Source: Larus michahellis (lineage: Eukaryota > Chordata > Aves > Charadriiformes > Laridae). Taken from it: a DNA stretch of 64,000 bases. Positions 12,853-26,488 of this stretch are shown here, piece after piece. A model generated the notes under the pieces. That model saw nothing but the letters and a program-made list of their open reading frames with translations. It did no database searches and was not told the origin of the DNA. The stretch's first letter is position 1; every line of letters begins with the position of its first letter. A program made the position numbers and the translations under genes. The stretch is taken from contig NC_133899.1 of assembly GCF_964199755.1 (NCBI RefSeq), forward strand, positions 28,127,446 to 28,191,445, written 5' to 3'.

Positions 12853-14584
12853 TGCCTGCACTGATTTAATCTCTCTGTAATAGAGAAAGATTAGAAGTTG
12901 CTCTTGGTTTTATTTTGATCTCATTGACCACAAGATTCAGTTGACTTGCTGCAGAATCTGCAAAGGTAAATGGAAAAAGAAAGGGCTTCAACCATTCACG
13001 TCAGTAATATCCAGAGGATTCAACATTAAAGGGAGTCTCTTTAGTGTGTTGTAGAGTTGATTTCTTGTCTGTCTTGGCAGACATGTAAATAGTGGCTTTG
13101 GGTGAGGGTTAAAAGCATGTCAGGATTCATGCAACATGCAACAGCACTTTAAAAAAAGAAAAGGTACAAGTGAGACAGCATTACTGGGAGCTGGTTTTCA
13201 GCATGTGATGCCACACGCATTATCTCCAATGGTAAAGCTGCTTCTAGATATTCTTACACTGTGACAAGCCACCAGCAGAGGCGAGCATCTATGAGGTTGT
13301 GCTGATGCTGCTGTCTGTGGAATTGCGCTATAAATCAGACTATTGACACAATCAATGCTTTAAAAGACAGTAGCCTTTTTGGGGAAGGTGGAGATGTTCT
13401 TTTACCCGGCATCTCTTTGCTACAGCAAGGCATCAAGTGGTTGTGCTAGAAAAACTGCCAGGATAATGAAATGCAGTGGGGAGAACAAGAGCTTCTTCAA
13501 CCAGCTTTCCTGCAAGAGAAAACCTTCATGAAATTATGTTCCACACACTCTGTCAATCTGCTAGGTTTTTAGGATGCTAATATATAATTTACATCCCCTT
13601 TGTTGCAGTGTAAATAGGAAATGAGCTGTACTGTTTTTGTGTCCAAAGCTGTAGGCCTGGATGAGGACTGCAGTTTGCTAAACAAAGTACAGTAATCTAA
13701 TCAAAGACATGCGGAGAGCTGACAAACTAAGGATGAGACAGGAGACAGCAGATGGATACACAGGCAAGGAGAGTGCACAGGAAAGGATGAAACAGCCCTG
13801 GCCGGTGAGAGAGGCAGGTGTCTCATCATACTAGGAATATAACTGTGTCAGATTTTACTGTCTGCAGTGCTGAGCATCTCACATTTTGCTCTAAGTTATC
13901 TTATTTTTCTCTTCTTGGGAACAAATGCATCTAAGTCAAAGGTGGTGTGATTGTCGTTGACTGAATCCTGAAGAAATGATCTGTCTTTTTATGAAAATAT
14001 GTCAGAAAATCCCCAGTGAAGGCCATTTTCAATCAATTTTAAAAATCCCCCTAGAGTTACATTCTTTCTCAACTCAACATGACTGACTGATCTTCTTGGA
14101 AGCTTCTGGGTGCCTGGCGCTGTGCTACAAAGATCTGCTGCTGGTGGGGATTACACTGTGGCAGTGGGACATGCTAATTGTTCATCCCCACTGCAACCTC
14201 CGCTGTTCCCATTCAAAAATAATTTTGGAGGTGTGAAAAAAGTGCAAACTATTTGCTTTTCCTTCCCCAAAGCTTCCCCAAAATGAAGTATCCTGCCACA
14301 TAAACAAAAGGGGACCTCTGTAAATCTGGCACCCCATGCATAGGTCTATTAAAAGTATTTATATTCCTAGGAAAAGTAAAGGCTGCAGGGCTGGGGGGCT
14401 TTGGTTTTAATCAGAGTCTTCATTTTTCCTTTGAAATGGAAAAAAAAAAAGTATCTTCTAGGAATTTATCTATTTCTTACTTTTGGATTCAGTCTTGTAT
14501 TTCAGATTCCAGTAAATAGTTTTCCGGAGTTTGAAATGGTAAGCAGGTGTTCTATGAACACAGCCAAGCTGTGATAAGGAGTTC
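12853..14584. other. Intergenic stretch, no gene seen
   Basis: Unique sequence between two CR1 copies, without a credible open frame. It contains an AT-rich block near 13320-13370 and two TCF/LEF-like WWCAAAG words at 13681-13687 and 13700-13706, discussed as a finding. Confidence 0.55.
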
Positions 14585-15945
14585 ACAGAATCATAGGGTT
14601 GGAAGGGACCTCTGGAGATCATCTAGTCCAACTCCCCTGCCAGAGCAGGGTCACCTAGAGCAGGTTGCACAGGAACGCGTCCAGGTGGGGTTTGAATGTC
14701 TCCAGAGATGGAGACTCCACCACCTCTCTGGGCAGCCTGTGCCAGGGCTCTGCCACCCTCAAAGGAAACAAGTTCCTCCTCATGTTTAGGTGGAACTTCC
14801 TATGCTCAAGTTTGTGCCCATCACCTCTTGTCCTGTTAATAGGCACCACTGAAAAGAGCCTGGCCCCATCCTCCTGTATTTATTTCCTTTAAGGAAATTT
14901 AATTTCTTTCCTTCCTGTATATATATCCTTTAAGTATTTATAAGCACTGCTAAGATCCCCCCTCAGTCGTCTTTTTTTCTAGACTGAAGAGACCCAAATC
15001 CCTCAGCCTTTCTTCATAAGAGAGGTGTTCCAGTCCCCTAATCATCTTGGTAGCCCTTTGCTGTATGCTCTCCAGGAGTTCCCTGTCCTTCTTGAACTGG
15101 GGAGCCCAGAACTGGACACAGTGCTCCAGATGAGGCCTCACCAAGGCAGAGTAGAGGGGGAGAATGACCTCCCTCGATCTCTGCTTGCCAGGCTCTTCTG
15201 GATGCACCCCAGGATGCTAGTGGCCTTTTTGGCCACAAGGGCACATTGCTGGCTCATGGTCATCCTGTTGTCCACCAGGACTCCCAGGTCTCTTTTCCAC
15301 ACAGCTGCTCTCCAGCAGGTCAGCCCCCAACCTGTACTGGTGCATGGGGTTATTCCTCCCCAGGTGCAGCACCCTACACTTGCCCTTACTGAATTTCATA
15401 AGGTTCCTCTCTGCCCAGATCTCCAACCTGTCCAGGTCTCTCTGTATGGCGGCACAGCCTTCTGGTGTGTCAGCCACCCCTCCCAGCTTTGTGTCATCAG
15501 CAAACTTGCTGAGGGTGCACTCTATCCCTTCATCCAGGTCATTGATGAATATATTGAACAGGACTGGACCCAGTACTGACCCCTGGGGAACACCACTCGT
15601 CACTGACCTCCAACTAGACTCTGTGCCCCTAATCACAACCCTCTGAGCTCCGTCTTTCAACCAGTTTTCTGTCCACCCCACTGTCCATTCATCTAACCCA
15701 CACTTCCTAAGCTTCCCTATGAGGATGCTGTGGGAGACCGTGTCAAACGCCTTGCTGAAGTCAAGGTTGACCACATCTACCGCCCTCCCCTCATCTATCC
15801 ACCCAGTCATGCCATCATAGAAGGCTATCAGATTAGTCAGACATGATTTCCCCTTGGTGAATCCATGTTGAGTACTTCTGATAGCTTTCTTTTCCTCCAC
15901 ATCCCTTGAGATGATGCCCAGAACGATCTTTCCAGAAATCTTTCT
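14585..15945 (-). mobile_element. CR1 LINE, 5'-truncated, minus strand
   Basis: It begins with CAGAATCATAGGGTTGGAAG, the reverse-complemented 3' terminus. It then covers the C-terminal tail and reverse-transcriptase core on the minus strand up to about 15945. The sequence differs from the 11.5-kb copy in the 3' untranslated part (a CTCTGGAGATCATCTAGTCC variant), which indicates a different CR1 subfamily. The core remains open over more than 200 codons. Confidence 0.95.
14655..15945 (-). pseudogene. CR1 reverse transcriptase with intact A, B, C motifs, then frameshifted
   Basis: The 15217-15945 part of a longer minus-strand open frame contains [18 protein letters not shown], motif A in [13 protein letters not shown], motif B in [20 protein letters not shown] and motif C in [10 protein letters not shown], all with catalytic residues present. 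The frame is lost after the LESSCVEK region. It resumes as 14950-15207 ([20 protein letters not shown]) and 14655-14849 ([15 protein letters not shown]). The residues upstream of about 15945 in the open frame do not look like CR1. This is the best-preserved catalytic core in the window but cannot make a complete protein: ORF1, the endonuclease and the first palm segments are missing. Confidence 0.9.
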
Positions 15946-18900
15946 TTTGTCTGTCTGCATCTCGCCAAGTTCCGTTTTGTTTCTACAGCTTTTATGATTG
16001 AAAACGCACATTTCTCATGGGCACTCACAGAACTGAAACAGCATGATTTGCAAGCTTGCTAAATGGATTTCTTCCAAGCAAGTCATTGGGGTATGTCATC
16101 AAAGCTTAACAGCATCAAATAGAATTCCATCCAGGAAAAGTATTAAAAAAACACCTCTTTACAGCTATATTTCAGGTAATTCTCAGCAGCAAAGAGGTTA
16201 GGAGAGTGTTACTGGATTTCAGGATTGTAGTGTGGAAACCAAAACCCTGGCTTTATTTTTTGGTTCGACTGAATCCCTGGTGAAGCTTGCTCATGTCTTA
16301 AACTAGGAAAACACTCAAGCGAGAGTATTTGTTCATACATTGGACTTGCAGTATAGGAAAGTGCAAAACTGAAATGTCAGAAGTGTTTATATTTGCAGAG
16401 CATCTTCTGACTTTGGTAAGCAAAATCTGTCGCTTTGGAAGTGAGGTGCTCAAAATCCACGGGTTTTTTTTTCTCATCCTCTCCCCCTCCCTGAAGAAAA
16501 CACAGAGATGCTGTATGGTGAGTGTGGCAGCAATAAAGAGAATGGGTGGATCTACAGGGACATCATGAAATTCCTGGCACAAGTGGAGATCTCTGCTTCC
16601 AGGTCAGTACAGGCTCTTGGGACAGGACTCCAGCCATAAGCTGGTAGGTAGTTTGTCTGATGCCTGTGTCACCCTTCCCCTGTTCAGCTGACTTATCTTG
16701 GTTTTCAGTATAGGAAGCAGAAAATGTCATGTGCACGCTTAATCTTACCTGAATTGTGGGAAAGTGGATAAAGTGAGTTTTCTGTTGTTCTTGTTCCCCT
16801 TCATAGCTCAGAGATGGAAGTTGCCAAAATTATCTGCTAAAAACATATGCTAACCTTGCAAGGTGCTTTACAAATCACTACTGGATGTTATTTCTGTCCT
16901 GACCAGGTAAAGATGTATGTGCCAACCTCCTCCCTGTGAATTAAGGACTCAGATGTTTAAAATTACACATGTACAAAAATTTGCTGGATCCCAGTCTGAA
17001 ATGTAGCCATTTAAGAGCTGGAATCCTGCAGCTGTTTAACAGCTCGCTGTTAACACTTGACACAAGAGTTTAAGACAGAAAGGCAAGACGATTGTATCCT
17101 ACAGAATTGATGTGACATCCTTTCTACAGGTGTCTAGCAGTGTTTTCTGTGTGGGACTGACAGCTGTTGTATAAGCATTGTGTTATTTTTACTGGTTGGC
17201 AGGTGTGCTCCAAAGGAGCTCTTCTTTTTTTTTCTCCCCTTCTGCTGCACTCACGATTTAGATACATGTTGTCAAAAGTTGTCTCTAAAATATTCATTAT
17301 TGTGCTTGTGCATTGAGATAATGCTAAGCCAGGAAGAATTCTGGACTCCTCTTTGTGGCTTCTTCAGCCAGATGGGGCTCTTCTCTGCCTCTCCAGGGTT
17401 GTCCTTTTGACATCTCATTACAGAAACAGGTGAGGGAACCTCAACAGAAGCTTTTGTCAGAAATCTCAAAAAAATTTGAGATCTCACTATGGTGACATGG
17501 CCATAATAATGGCCTGGGCCCTGCTTCTGTGATGGCAATAATACAAACCCACAATCCTGTATCCACATCTAGAGCTTTTGTTGTATTGTGGGTAGAAGGT
17601 GAAACCCCCTTTTGGTCTCATTCTCTGCCTTTAGAGGTGAGTGCAGAAAGTGGACTCATGATTTAGGAGTTATTTTTCTTCCTTGTACGTTGCTTCCTCC
17701 CTAGGTTAGAAACCAGAATGTTAAATCAGAAGTGGAATCAGAAGCCTGTGAAGCACTTTGTTCATGGACAAGGTCATTCCCCAGTATTTCCAGTCCAAGA
17801 AAGGGCCATTTTGGGAAGAGGTGCTTTTTCATCACCCCTCTGTAGAGCTTGCTTGGGGCAGAGAAGCATCATAGTTCTGAGCACCCTTCGCCCCAAAGGC
17901 CTGTAGGTCTTCTAGGCTGATGGGTCTTGCACTGAAGCCATTGAGTACCTTGATGGGTTACGTGAAGACACTTGAAGACCCTGAAATAGCTTGAACTAAA
18001 AGCCAATGGAGTTCTTGCCCATGTAGTTGCCATTGCAGGTCTACGGCAGTTCTCAGAAAAATAGTTGGGAGAGAGATGCAAAAATCAGTCACCTGAAGAG
18101 TTGAGTGGGTGCTGAGTAAAGAACTTTACTAAACATCAAAAAACTGAAACGAACTGGAAAGCTACAATCCTGCTACTGCCGTCTACTTTGCCGATGAGCT
18201 GGAAGCCCAGGCAGCTGCCAGGAGGGACATTTGGGAGGAAGGCAGTGATCGTGGCAGGCATCAAGCAGGGCACTGCCAGCAGTGGCAGTCTTTGTCCTGC
18301 CTGCCCTGGGCAGGCAGAGCACCAGCTCTGACTCTTCAGGCCCTTTCTTGGCTCTGTCTTTTCCCAGCAGGAGTGCTCAGCCCTGCAAATTAGGGTTGCT
18401 AACATTTCATTTTGCCTTTAACTGGCTGCAGGCAGAGCCCCCCGTGCAGGGACACACTGCGGTCATATCTGTGGGGTCCTTCCTTGCTCTACTGTCTCAG
18501 CACACCGATTTCTTACTGTCAGCTGAAAAAATCTCCCCCAGTTGGTGCCTGTTCCTTAATATACGTCCAGTTGTACTTACCCTGCAGCCTGTTACCACCT
18601 GGATAGCCGACTGTTTAATCACCATGTAAAAATCTGGCCACTGAAATGATGACTTAGAGATTATTTTTAATGGGTTCTGGGAGATGCTTCTTCCAGTGAT
18701 TTTGCTGGGTGAGTAGCATCCTGTCATTTTTGCACCGCCCCCACCCCCCTTCTTTTTATTCTGACAGTCTTGGAAATTGTGCTCTTCCTGCGTGATATGC
18801 CCTTGGAGAAGGGCATTCAGCATCCTGCATCTGTCACATAAATACTGTCTTCCCTTTCCGTGCTGCAGAGTCGTGGCTCCTTCCCTGCTGCGTTTCTTTA

Positions 18901-21900
18901 ATCAGGACCTATGCCAAAGCAGTGGGCACTGAGCCATGGATCAAACCTGGTACTTGCTGTGAAACCCAGCATCTGCTTAAATAGTACTTAATGTCTGTTA
19001 ATGCCGATTGTTTAATGCAGTTTCCTAGGCAGTATGGTGCCAGGTGCTGTAGAGTAAGGGACTCCTTTGGCCGATAAGCTTTGCAGCTCAAGACTGAGGA
19101 GGATTTCCCATTCTGTGCTCGGGTTGCTGTGCCATTGCCTCTTTCAATGCCAAACTTTGAACAGTTGATTTTGTTTTGTTTCCCCAGATAAATTAACTAA
19201 AGCCTTCTTTGCAATAAGTATTTTCTTTTTCAAAGCAGTCGCACTCTTGCCTCTTCTAATTTCGATAAGGGTGTTGTTCAGGGCAGGGGATGCCAGTGGT
19301 TTTGTTTAGGTTCTTATAGACCTTTGTAGGGACGACAGTGTCTGGTTTCTGCAAGTCCTGCTAAAACCAGGAGGGTGCAGATGGATGAGATGGGGACTGC
19401 ACCACAAAAAAGCACCCTTATGGAAAACAAAGAGCAGGAGTGTGGGTCAGAGGGTGACAGATCCCTCTTTCATGCTTGTAGAAACAGTTTTGCGTCTTCT
19501 TGTTGTACTGTTTGACAGGTAAAGATCCTTTAGGGAGGAACACTTTTTTTCTCTGTACTGGGCCAATAAATAACAGCAAAGAACTGCTCATCCCTGCCTA
19601 CCTGAACTATTTTTGTTGTTATCTTAATTGCTTCCTCCTCACAACCCACACTCAATCTTTTCAGAAAATCAGAGCCTTGAACTTCATTCCAGGATCTTGG
19701 GGAAATCTTGCATCTCCCTACCGTTTCCCAGCCTCTCTCATCTACGAGAACAAACCCTATCTCTCCTTGCCTCTTGTAGTCTGAATTTCCTCAGGGATTA
19801 TCTAAACAGAGCCCACGTGACCCATTTCTCTCAAGCCCTCTACAAATGGGAAAGCATAAATCATGGGTCCCTACAAATAAAGACAACTGGCAAGATGTTA
19901 TTTTTCTCTATCTGAAGTAACACCAGTTTTTAATCTGCCGCCTCCTAGAAGCATGTCTGTTCAGAGAAAGTACAACCATTACCATGTATACACAATGTTC
20001 TTCTGCCACTTCTCCTTGCAAGCTATAATGGGAACCCTATGCCAGAAACATTGAAAGAAATGCAGCCAAGTGAATTCCTCTTACTGTTTTCACTTCTTCA
20101 ACTTGGCTTTGAAACCAGAAAGCATGCCTGCTTGTAAGGAAAGGAACAGCCAGCTAAGAAAGGGAAAATCCTGACCGTGAAATCCCACTGCAGCTTAATT
20201 TTCAGACTTGTGACTTTAGTTCAAGCACCATGTTATAGTTGGGGGGTGGGGATGGGTGTTGGGATGTCATTAATTCTGAAAATATTCTTTGTAAACTGAA
20301 GAAAGGGTGAGTTCTTGCCGTAACAAAAACAACTCCGAGCTGAACACTTAAAAATGCTTCAAAACCTGGAGATGTTTTTACAGTTAAACCTCATCTGGAG
20401 TTCATTTAAAATAATCATGTTTACATGGAGGTGAATTAGAGTGCTGAGCTCTGCCAATGCCTCACTGTAGTTAAAAGTACACAGCCGAGAATTATAACCG
20501 TGGTAATTCAGTCCCTGAGTGCTGCACTCCCGGGTATGTGCAAGAACCCAGAGGCAGAAAGGCCAGTCTGCAGGGGTGGTGGGGAGACAAGATCACTTTA
20601 AGCACTGATGAATCTTGTAGGAATGTTCCAGGGGGAATAAGTGCTGGGTCCATGCTTTGCCTTTCATTACAAAACAGCTATTTCTGTGTATCCAAAAAGT
20701 GAGCCTATACAGAGGTCCTATTGCTGTGTCTCTGCAGAGGGTGGGATTCAGTTTGCTAGGCAACAAAGATGTCCACATCTCTGCTAGCCCTCTGCACCTC
20801 CTTATGGTTTTTGGAACAGGATGCGGGTCATCTCTGCTCTTGGAGACTCCTCCTTTGGGGTAAGGCAGGTCATCAGCTTCCCTGGATGGCAGGGATCAGG
20901 GGGTGGTCAAGATGAACCCACCCCAAGGGTTATTTCCCAATAGCACCATTGGCCTGAGAGCCTCCAAGTGAGCAGATGTCATCTCCCAACCTTTCTTTGA
21001 GGAATGTTGGCTGCTAAATGTGTATTTGGAGTTAGCAGTGACCTGGATGGGTCGCTGCAAACGTTTCGCAGTTCCACTCCCAGCCTTCAGTTCAGCTACT
21101 CCTATTTTAAGGGCTGTCTGCTTAAGAGTAAGATGTACTTATGAAAAGAGTTTTGCATCTGATACGCATGTATATTACCTGGGAACGTCTCTGGCATGTC
21201 TGTGCTGTGTGGTCCTTCCAGGAGCCTGAGAAAGCATTTCTCTCGCTAAAATTTTGAGTGGCGGGATTACTTCCCAGCTAAGGTCTGTGAGTAATTGCAG
21301 ACAGCAAAGCTTCTTGGTTTTGCTTTGATGGTGAAAAATGCAGTTGCCTTGAGTGTCGGCTGATATGAGAAGGAGCTTTATTTCAGGCAGCCTCTGCTGT
21401 TTTCAGTAAATTGAAGCTCATGGTTGTTGCAAGCTCTCTCCTGACCCTCAGCTTCTCTCCTATCTCTCTCTGCTGTTATTGAGCTGTTACCGGAGGTGCT
21501 CTTCCCTCCTGGGCTCTCAGCCAGCTCCTGGAGATGCTGTTCCTGCTCAGACTGGTCCTGGCAGACTGGACCTGTCCTTGTCAGGCTGCATGTCAGCAGG
21601 GACACGTGGCCTGGCAGCTGCTTCATGCTGGAAACTCGTTTTCTGCTGTATTCCTTGTTACTGCACCCTGTGCTGGCCAGGAAATGTCAGTGATGGGGCT
21701 GCCAGCTTGGGCTCTGCTCAACAGCCCGCATAGCTGTACGCATGCACCCCAAAGAGAAAGGGAGATACAGGGAAAAAGGGAGATGACAAGAGGCAGGGTT
21801 ACAAATCATACCGAGGAAGGTGTAAAGCAGATAGGGACAAGCAGGGGATGTGTGTTGGCAGCAGATGGGCTCTGTGCTGGGTGCTCACTTGTTTTGGTCT

Positions 21901-24900
21901 GGATCTGTACGACCATGAGATCTATTTCTCTGAGTGGAACTAGGCTAGAGGAATCTCAATGAGATCAAAGGGAGATCATTTTATTACAGTGGCCTGCAGG
22001 TTCCTTTTTTGTGGGTATTATTGTTGCTTAATATAGGGGATCAAATTCTTAGATGATATAAATCTGCATGACCTCCATTGGCACTACAGCCATTTACCGC
22101 ATCTTGTGATTTACTGGGTCTGCGTTAGCACCCCGCACGGATGGTTCCCAAGCTGTCATCTGCAGACAACTGGAGTCACAACCACGGGTACGTGGCCATC
22201 AGTTGGGTGTTTGCAATCTTCTCCAAACCATCTTCCATTAAAGGCTTAGTAATTAGACTGCCTTGTATTCCACAATAAATTTCATGTGTTGACAGCAGTC
22301 TGTGATCCAAAAGCTATGGATGCCACTGCTCTAAACACTCCTCACTAATTCATTAGCTTTTAATTTGTGGAAATAAAAGATTCTCGTCATTTTTTTAATT
22401 TTTTTTTGGTCACTTGTGGGGCTGGGGAAGCTCTTTGCCAGCAGCTTTGCCCAGAGATTTGTTTCTCCAGATAACAAATCTTGGGACCAGCAACTGAACT
22501 GGGACACGCTGCCATTTTAATGAACTGTAAATTTAGAGCATCTTAGCAGACTTGGAAAAAGTGTAAATCATAGGTTACTTCTGATTTCTTTTGCTTGTTT
22601 CACAAGTGCACAAGTAGCCAAACATTAGGTTTCTTTCAACAGTGACAGGCTAATTATTTCAAAATGGGGTGATATATTTCGAAATACGTTGAGTGCTGCA
22701 CTGAGGAATCATCTGGGATATCTGTTCCTGAAGAACGCTGTGTAGGAACATCACTTCTAAAAAGAGATAAGCCAGTTCAAACAGGATACGAGGGAACCTC
22801 GCAAAGCTGAGAAAATTACTGTCATGACAGCTATAAAACTGAAAAACTCTTGGAAATGCAGCCTGGGAACACTGCTCTTAAACAGAAGCAGAGGAAAAAC
22901 TGATCTGAGCTTCTAGGCAGGGTGGGGGAAGCACGGGGCTCTTGCAAAGCCTTTACTGGCGTTAAAACATTCCTTCCCAGTTCCTGTCTGCAAGAGCATT
23001 TTGTAGGCTCCTTTAGAAGGCCAGTTCTCACACAAGGTAATTAGCTGGAAATTCAGATCGTTTTCAGCAAATGTGAGATAGTTGTCACAGATTTTATTTT
23101 TCCTGTGCTGTGGACATGTGCTGGTGGCCACCACCAGAAACACAACACAAAACTAGATGGATGCAGTACAGCTGTTACACTTTATCTGTTATTTTTACAG
23201 CTATTTCTGTATCTTGCTAGGTATCTTTGTTAGGGAAAAGGTTGGTTTGTTGGGGTTTTTTTTCAAGAGGTGCGTGGTGTCGCAGGAATTTTTAACTGTG
23301 ATATTTAACTTTTGCATGGCAAATGAAACATCTGAAGAAAAGAATGCTCAGAAATGGGATAGTTTAAAGGGTGCAAGGCTGAACTCTTGCAGTAAGGAAT
23401 AAATAAGAATGAAGGTAATGCATACAGTTCTGATGCAGCCCGAGTACCTGCTTGAATGCTGTTTTACTGTGACTTTGTCCCTGAGCGTATTTGAATTGTT
23501 TGGGCTTGCTAGTAAAATCGACACAGTATCTACACAAAAAGGAAGATATTAATGTGCAAAGGTTTTGAGCAACTTGACAGACGCTCTGAAAGGAGCAGGG
23601 CCAGGGACAAGCTTAGAAATGTGAAAGTATTTTGGATTACTGCACCAAAGCCTCAATTTCACAAGATATTTAAAACACATGCCTACATTTAAGCATATGA
23701 ATACTTGTACCGGCTTCAATGAGACCCTTCTCTTGGATAAATTTAGGCATAGGCTCAGATGTCTCACTGAATGAAAAACGTAGAAAGACTCCACGGACTT
23801 CCTCCTCAGAGCCCAAAAGTAACAACTCCGAGTAAATCCCAGTTGCGTATGTAAAGCAGATGAGTGCAAAGAACACTGTGATAAATCCACAAACAGTTCT
23901 TAAATCTTGCTGATTTTTAATCTGATAACTCTTCCTCCCTCAGACAAACGGATGGATATAGTATTTCGGCTCTCAGACTGCATGCCGGTATGCACAGGTG
24001 TATTACATGCTGCATCTCAGGGCAGTGATAGTATGCAGAAATTAGGAATTTGTGTTGTTCAATTAGAAATAGATGGGGTTTAAGCTGTCTTTCATTAAGA
24101 CTATTTATTAACAGAGAGCTTTCCCGCTCAGCCAGCAAATGCTTCTTTAGAGGTGCTGCTGCTGCAAAGCCAGTTTATACACGGATTCCTGATGCTCACG
24201 TCGCAGATAAAATAAAATCATTTCTCCTGCCGCTCCCTGTCCTCTGCTGCTGTCCCAGATGAGGGATTTGCTCCAGATGGCAGCGGCAGGTGGGAGCACT
24301 CTGTGCTGGGGGACAAGGAGGGAGTTGTGCTCCATTCCCTGTGCACCCCTCACGGGTGATGTCTGGAGGACGAACATGACAAACCCCCACGACTGTCCAC
24401 TCCAGCCGAGCTGAGAAATGGCTGCAAAAGGACCTCCTGCTCCTGTCTCCCTGCCAACATCATCTGGTCCTTCCCTGCATCCTTCAGGCATCACCAGAGG
24501 TAATGGGGAATAACTGGAAATCCCTGGGTTTGTGCTTTCTCAGAGGATGGAGCAACCCATCCTTGTTTCTTGCCTAATGCACCCAGTGGCGCGCCCGTTG
24601 CCCGCTGGACCAGCACCATGTGAGTCTGTGCTACCACATATTGCCCTGCACAGCAAGGCTGGTGGCCACCCTGGCTCCGAGCTTCAACAAGAATATCCTC
24701 CTCCATTGGGAAACAACTTTTAAAAATAGTATTTTGAATTTCAGAGTTCATGATCGAAGATACTGGAGACGTAATGGATCAGGTCGGCAGAACAGCTCCC
24801 GGATGAGTTGCCAGCATCCCATCAAGAGGTATGGCAGCTCCAGGAGCTGATGGCTATCCAGGGATGACACCAGTTCTTGGCTGGGGTTTGGCCCAGAGTT

Positions 24901-25898
24901 TCTGAAAGCAAGAGGAGGGGTTGAAAAGTGAAGCCATCTATCGATTTCAGCCAGGAGAGGCCAAGGACAGGCAGGCAGCTGCTGACGTTCACAGCCTGGC
25001 AGAGCCAGTGTGGGAAAGGCGAGGAAGCCACTCATCCCTGCTGCAGATTGGAGGGCAACTGGCTGTGAAAACAGTCAGAGGGGACCATTAGGAGACCTTT
25101 AAACAAAGCAGGTCCCCAGATCTGAAAACCTCCCTGCTGGTTGGAGAATTAGGGATCTCCTGTAGACTGTGCTTTATTGAGTGCTGAAGCCAGGGCTGTG
25201 TCACCGTTACCTGCTAGCCCAGATACCCATGGAGTTATAGATACTGGCTCTCACAAGGCTGTAGTTAGGTGACCAGTGCAGCCCATTTTACCACTGCTCG
25301 CCATCATCTCTGCCCTCCTGTGCTGGTGCTCCCTGGGCCCTTTGCCCAGTGTTGAGGTGCTCAGACTGGCCTGAACCTTCCGTCACGCGGGCTCAGGGTT
25401 TTGTGCTTTTGCGTTCTCTCAGATCAGTTTGGGCTGCTCTGATCCCAGCAGTCTGGGGCTGCAGTTAGCTAGTGCAGCACAGCCTTCTTTAAATCCCAAA
25501 TACCCTCTTTTTTGAGGATGATAGGCGCAAAGACAGCAGCATCAGGAGCCTGTTCTTCAGCAAGATGCGTTAAGTCACCAGTATTACGTTTGCTCTTACT
25601 GATGAAGACTGGCTTTAATGCCAAAATATGAAATAAAATAATTTATTTTTTGCTAGCTGGCTTGATGTTCGCACTGAAAGGAAAGGTTTCTCATGAGCTT
25701 CTGGAGTGGGGGAGCCACCAGCTTCATGCAGCAGCAGAGCCTGTCCCTGATGGCTTCTTTTTGTGAAGAGGATTTCAGAAGACCCATGACTCCTGCAGCC
25801 AAAAAGCACTGGTACAGAAGCTTCATCTAAAAGCTGATTTAAAACTTTTTATTTGGTTATGAGTTAATAAGAGCAAAACAGAGCTGCTGCTTGGGACA
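15946..25898. other. Intergenic stretch, no gene seen
   Basis: Ten kilobases of mostly unique sequence. Open frames up to 142 codons (21534-21962 plus) have no recognised domain, and overlapping frames on the other strand argue against coding. The only repeat I can support is the ancient element near 23.7 kb. A C-rich run lies at about 18735-18750. No RNA gene was recognised. Confidence 0.6.
23660..23785. repeat. Ancient amniote interspersed repeat (degraded)
   Basis: The words CACATGCCTACATTTAAGCA, GGCTTCAATGAGAC and AAATTTAGGCAT occur in the order I associate with a widespread old amniote repeat. That repeat has alternating TTAAGCACATG motifs on both sides of a CAATGGGAC centre. I do not know its library name with certainty and leave it unnamed. 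Identity from memory is partial, and a repeat-library search would settle it. Confidence 0.5.
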
Positions 25899-26488
25899 TG
25901 CATCAAAAGAAGCATGGCCAGTAGGTCGAGGGAGGTGATTCTGCCCCTCTGCTCTGGTGAGACCCCACCTGGAGTACTGCATCCAGCTCTGGAGTCCTCA
26001 GCACCAGAAAGACATGGACCTGTTGGAACGGGTCCAGCGGAGAGCCATGAAGATGATCAGAGGGCTGGAGCACATATGCTATGAGGACAGGCTGAGAGAG
26101 TTGGGGCTGTTCAGCCTGGAGAAGAGAAGGCTCCGAGGAGACGTTATAGCAGCCTTCCAGTACCTAAAGGGGGTCTCCAGGAAAGATGGGGAGGGACTCT
26201 TTATCAGGGAGTGGAGTGATAGGATGAGGGGTAGTGGTTTCAAACTGAAAGAGGGGAGATTTAGATTGGATATCAGGAAGAAATTCTTTACTCTGAGGGT
26301 GGTGAGGCACTGGAACAGGTTGCCCAGGGAGGTTGTGGATGCCCCTTCCCTGGAAGCGTTCAAGGCCAGGCTGGATGAGGCTTTGAGCAGCCTGGTCTAG
26401 TGGGAGGCATCCCTGCCCATGGCAGGGGGGTTGGAATGAGATGATCTTTAAGGTCCCTTCCAACCCAAACCATTCCGTGATTCTATGT
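25899..26488 (+). mobile_element. CR1 LINE 3' fragment, plus strand
   Basis: This is one of two plus-strand CR1 copies with a well-preserved 3' end. It starts inside the reverse-transcriptase C-terminal region (CATCAAAAGAAGCATGGCCA) and ends with the canonical 3' sequence GGTCCCTTCCAACCCAAACC, then ATTCCGTGATTCTATG, which is two copies of the terminal 8-bp unit. The 590-bp length reflects strong 5' truncation. The closest relative in the window is the 5.1-kb copy, judged by the shared TGATCTTTAAGGTCCC-type tail. Confidence 0.95.
25957..26400 (+). pseudogene. CR1 ORF2 C-terminal fragment
   Basis: A single open frame of 147 codons with the CR1 tail: [69 protein letters not shown] and [11 protein letters not shown]. 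It ends at the natural CR1 stop TAG at 26398-26400, just before the 3' untranslated region. The frame is intact but lacks all catalytic motifs, since the element begins downstream of them. The apparent start is an internal methionine. Confidence 0.9.

Noticed and set aside
16255..16290. GGTTCGACTGAATCCC, considered as a tRNA T-arm
   Set aside because: No matching acceptor stem, D-arm or anticodon arm upstream, and spacing is wrong.
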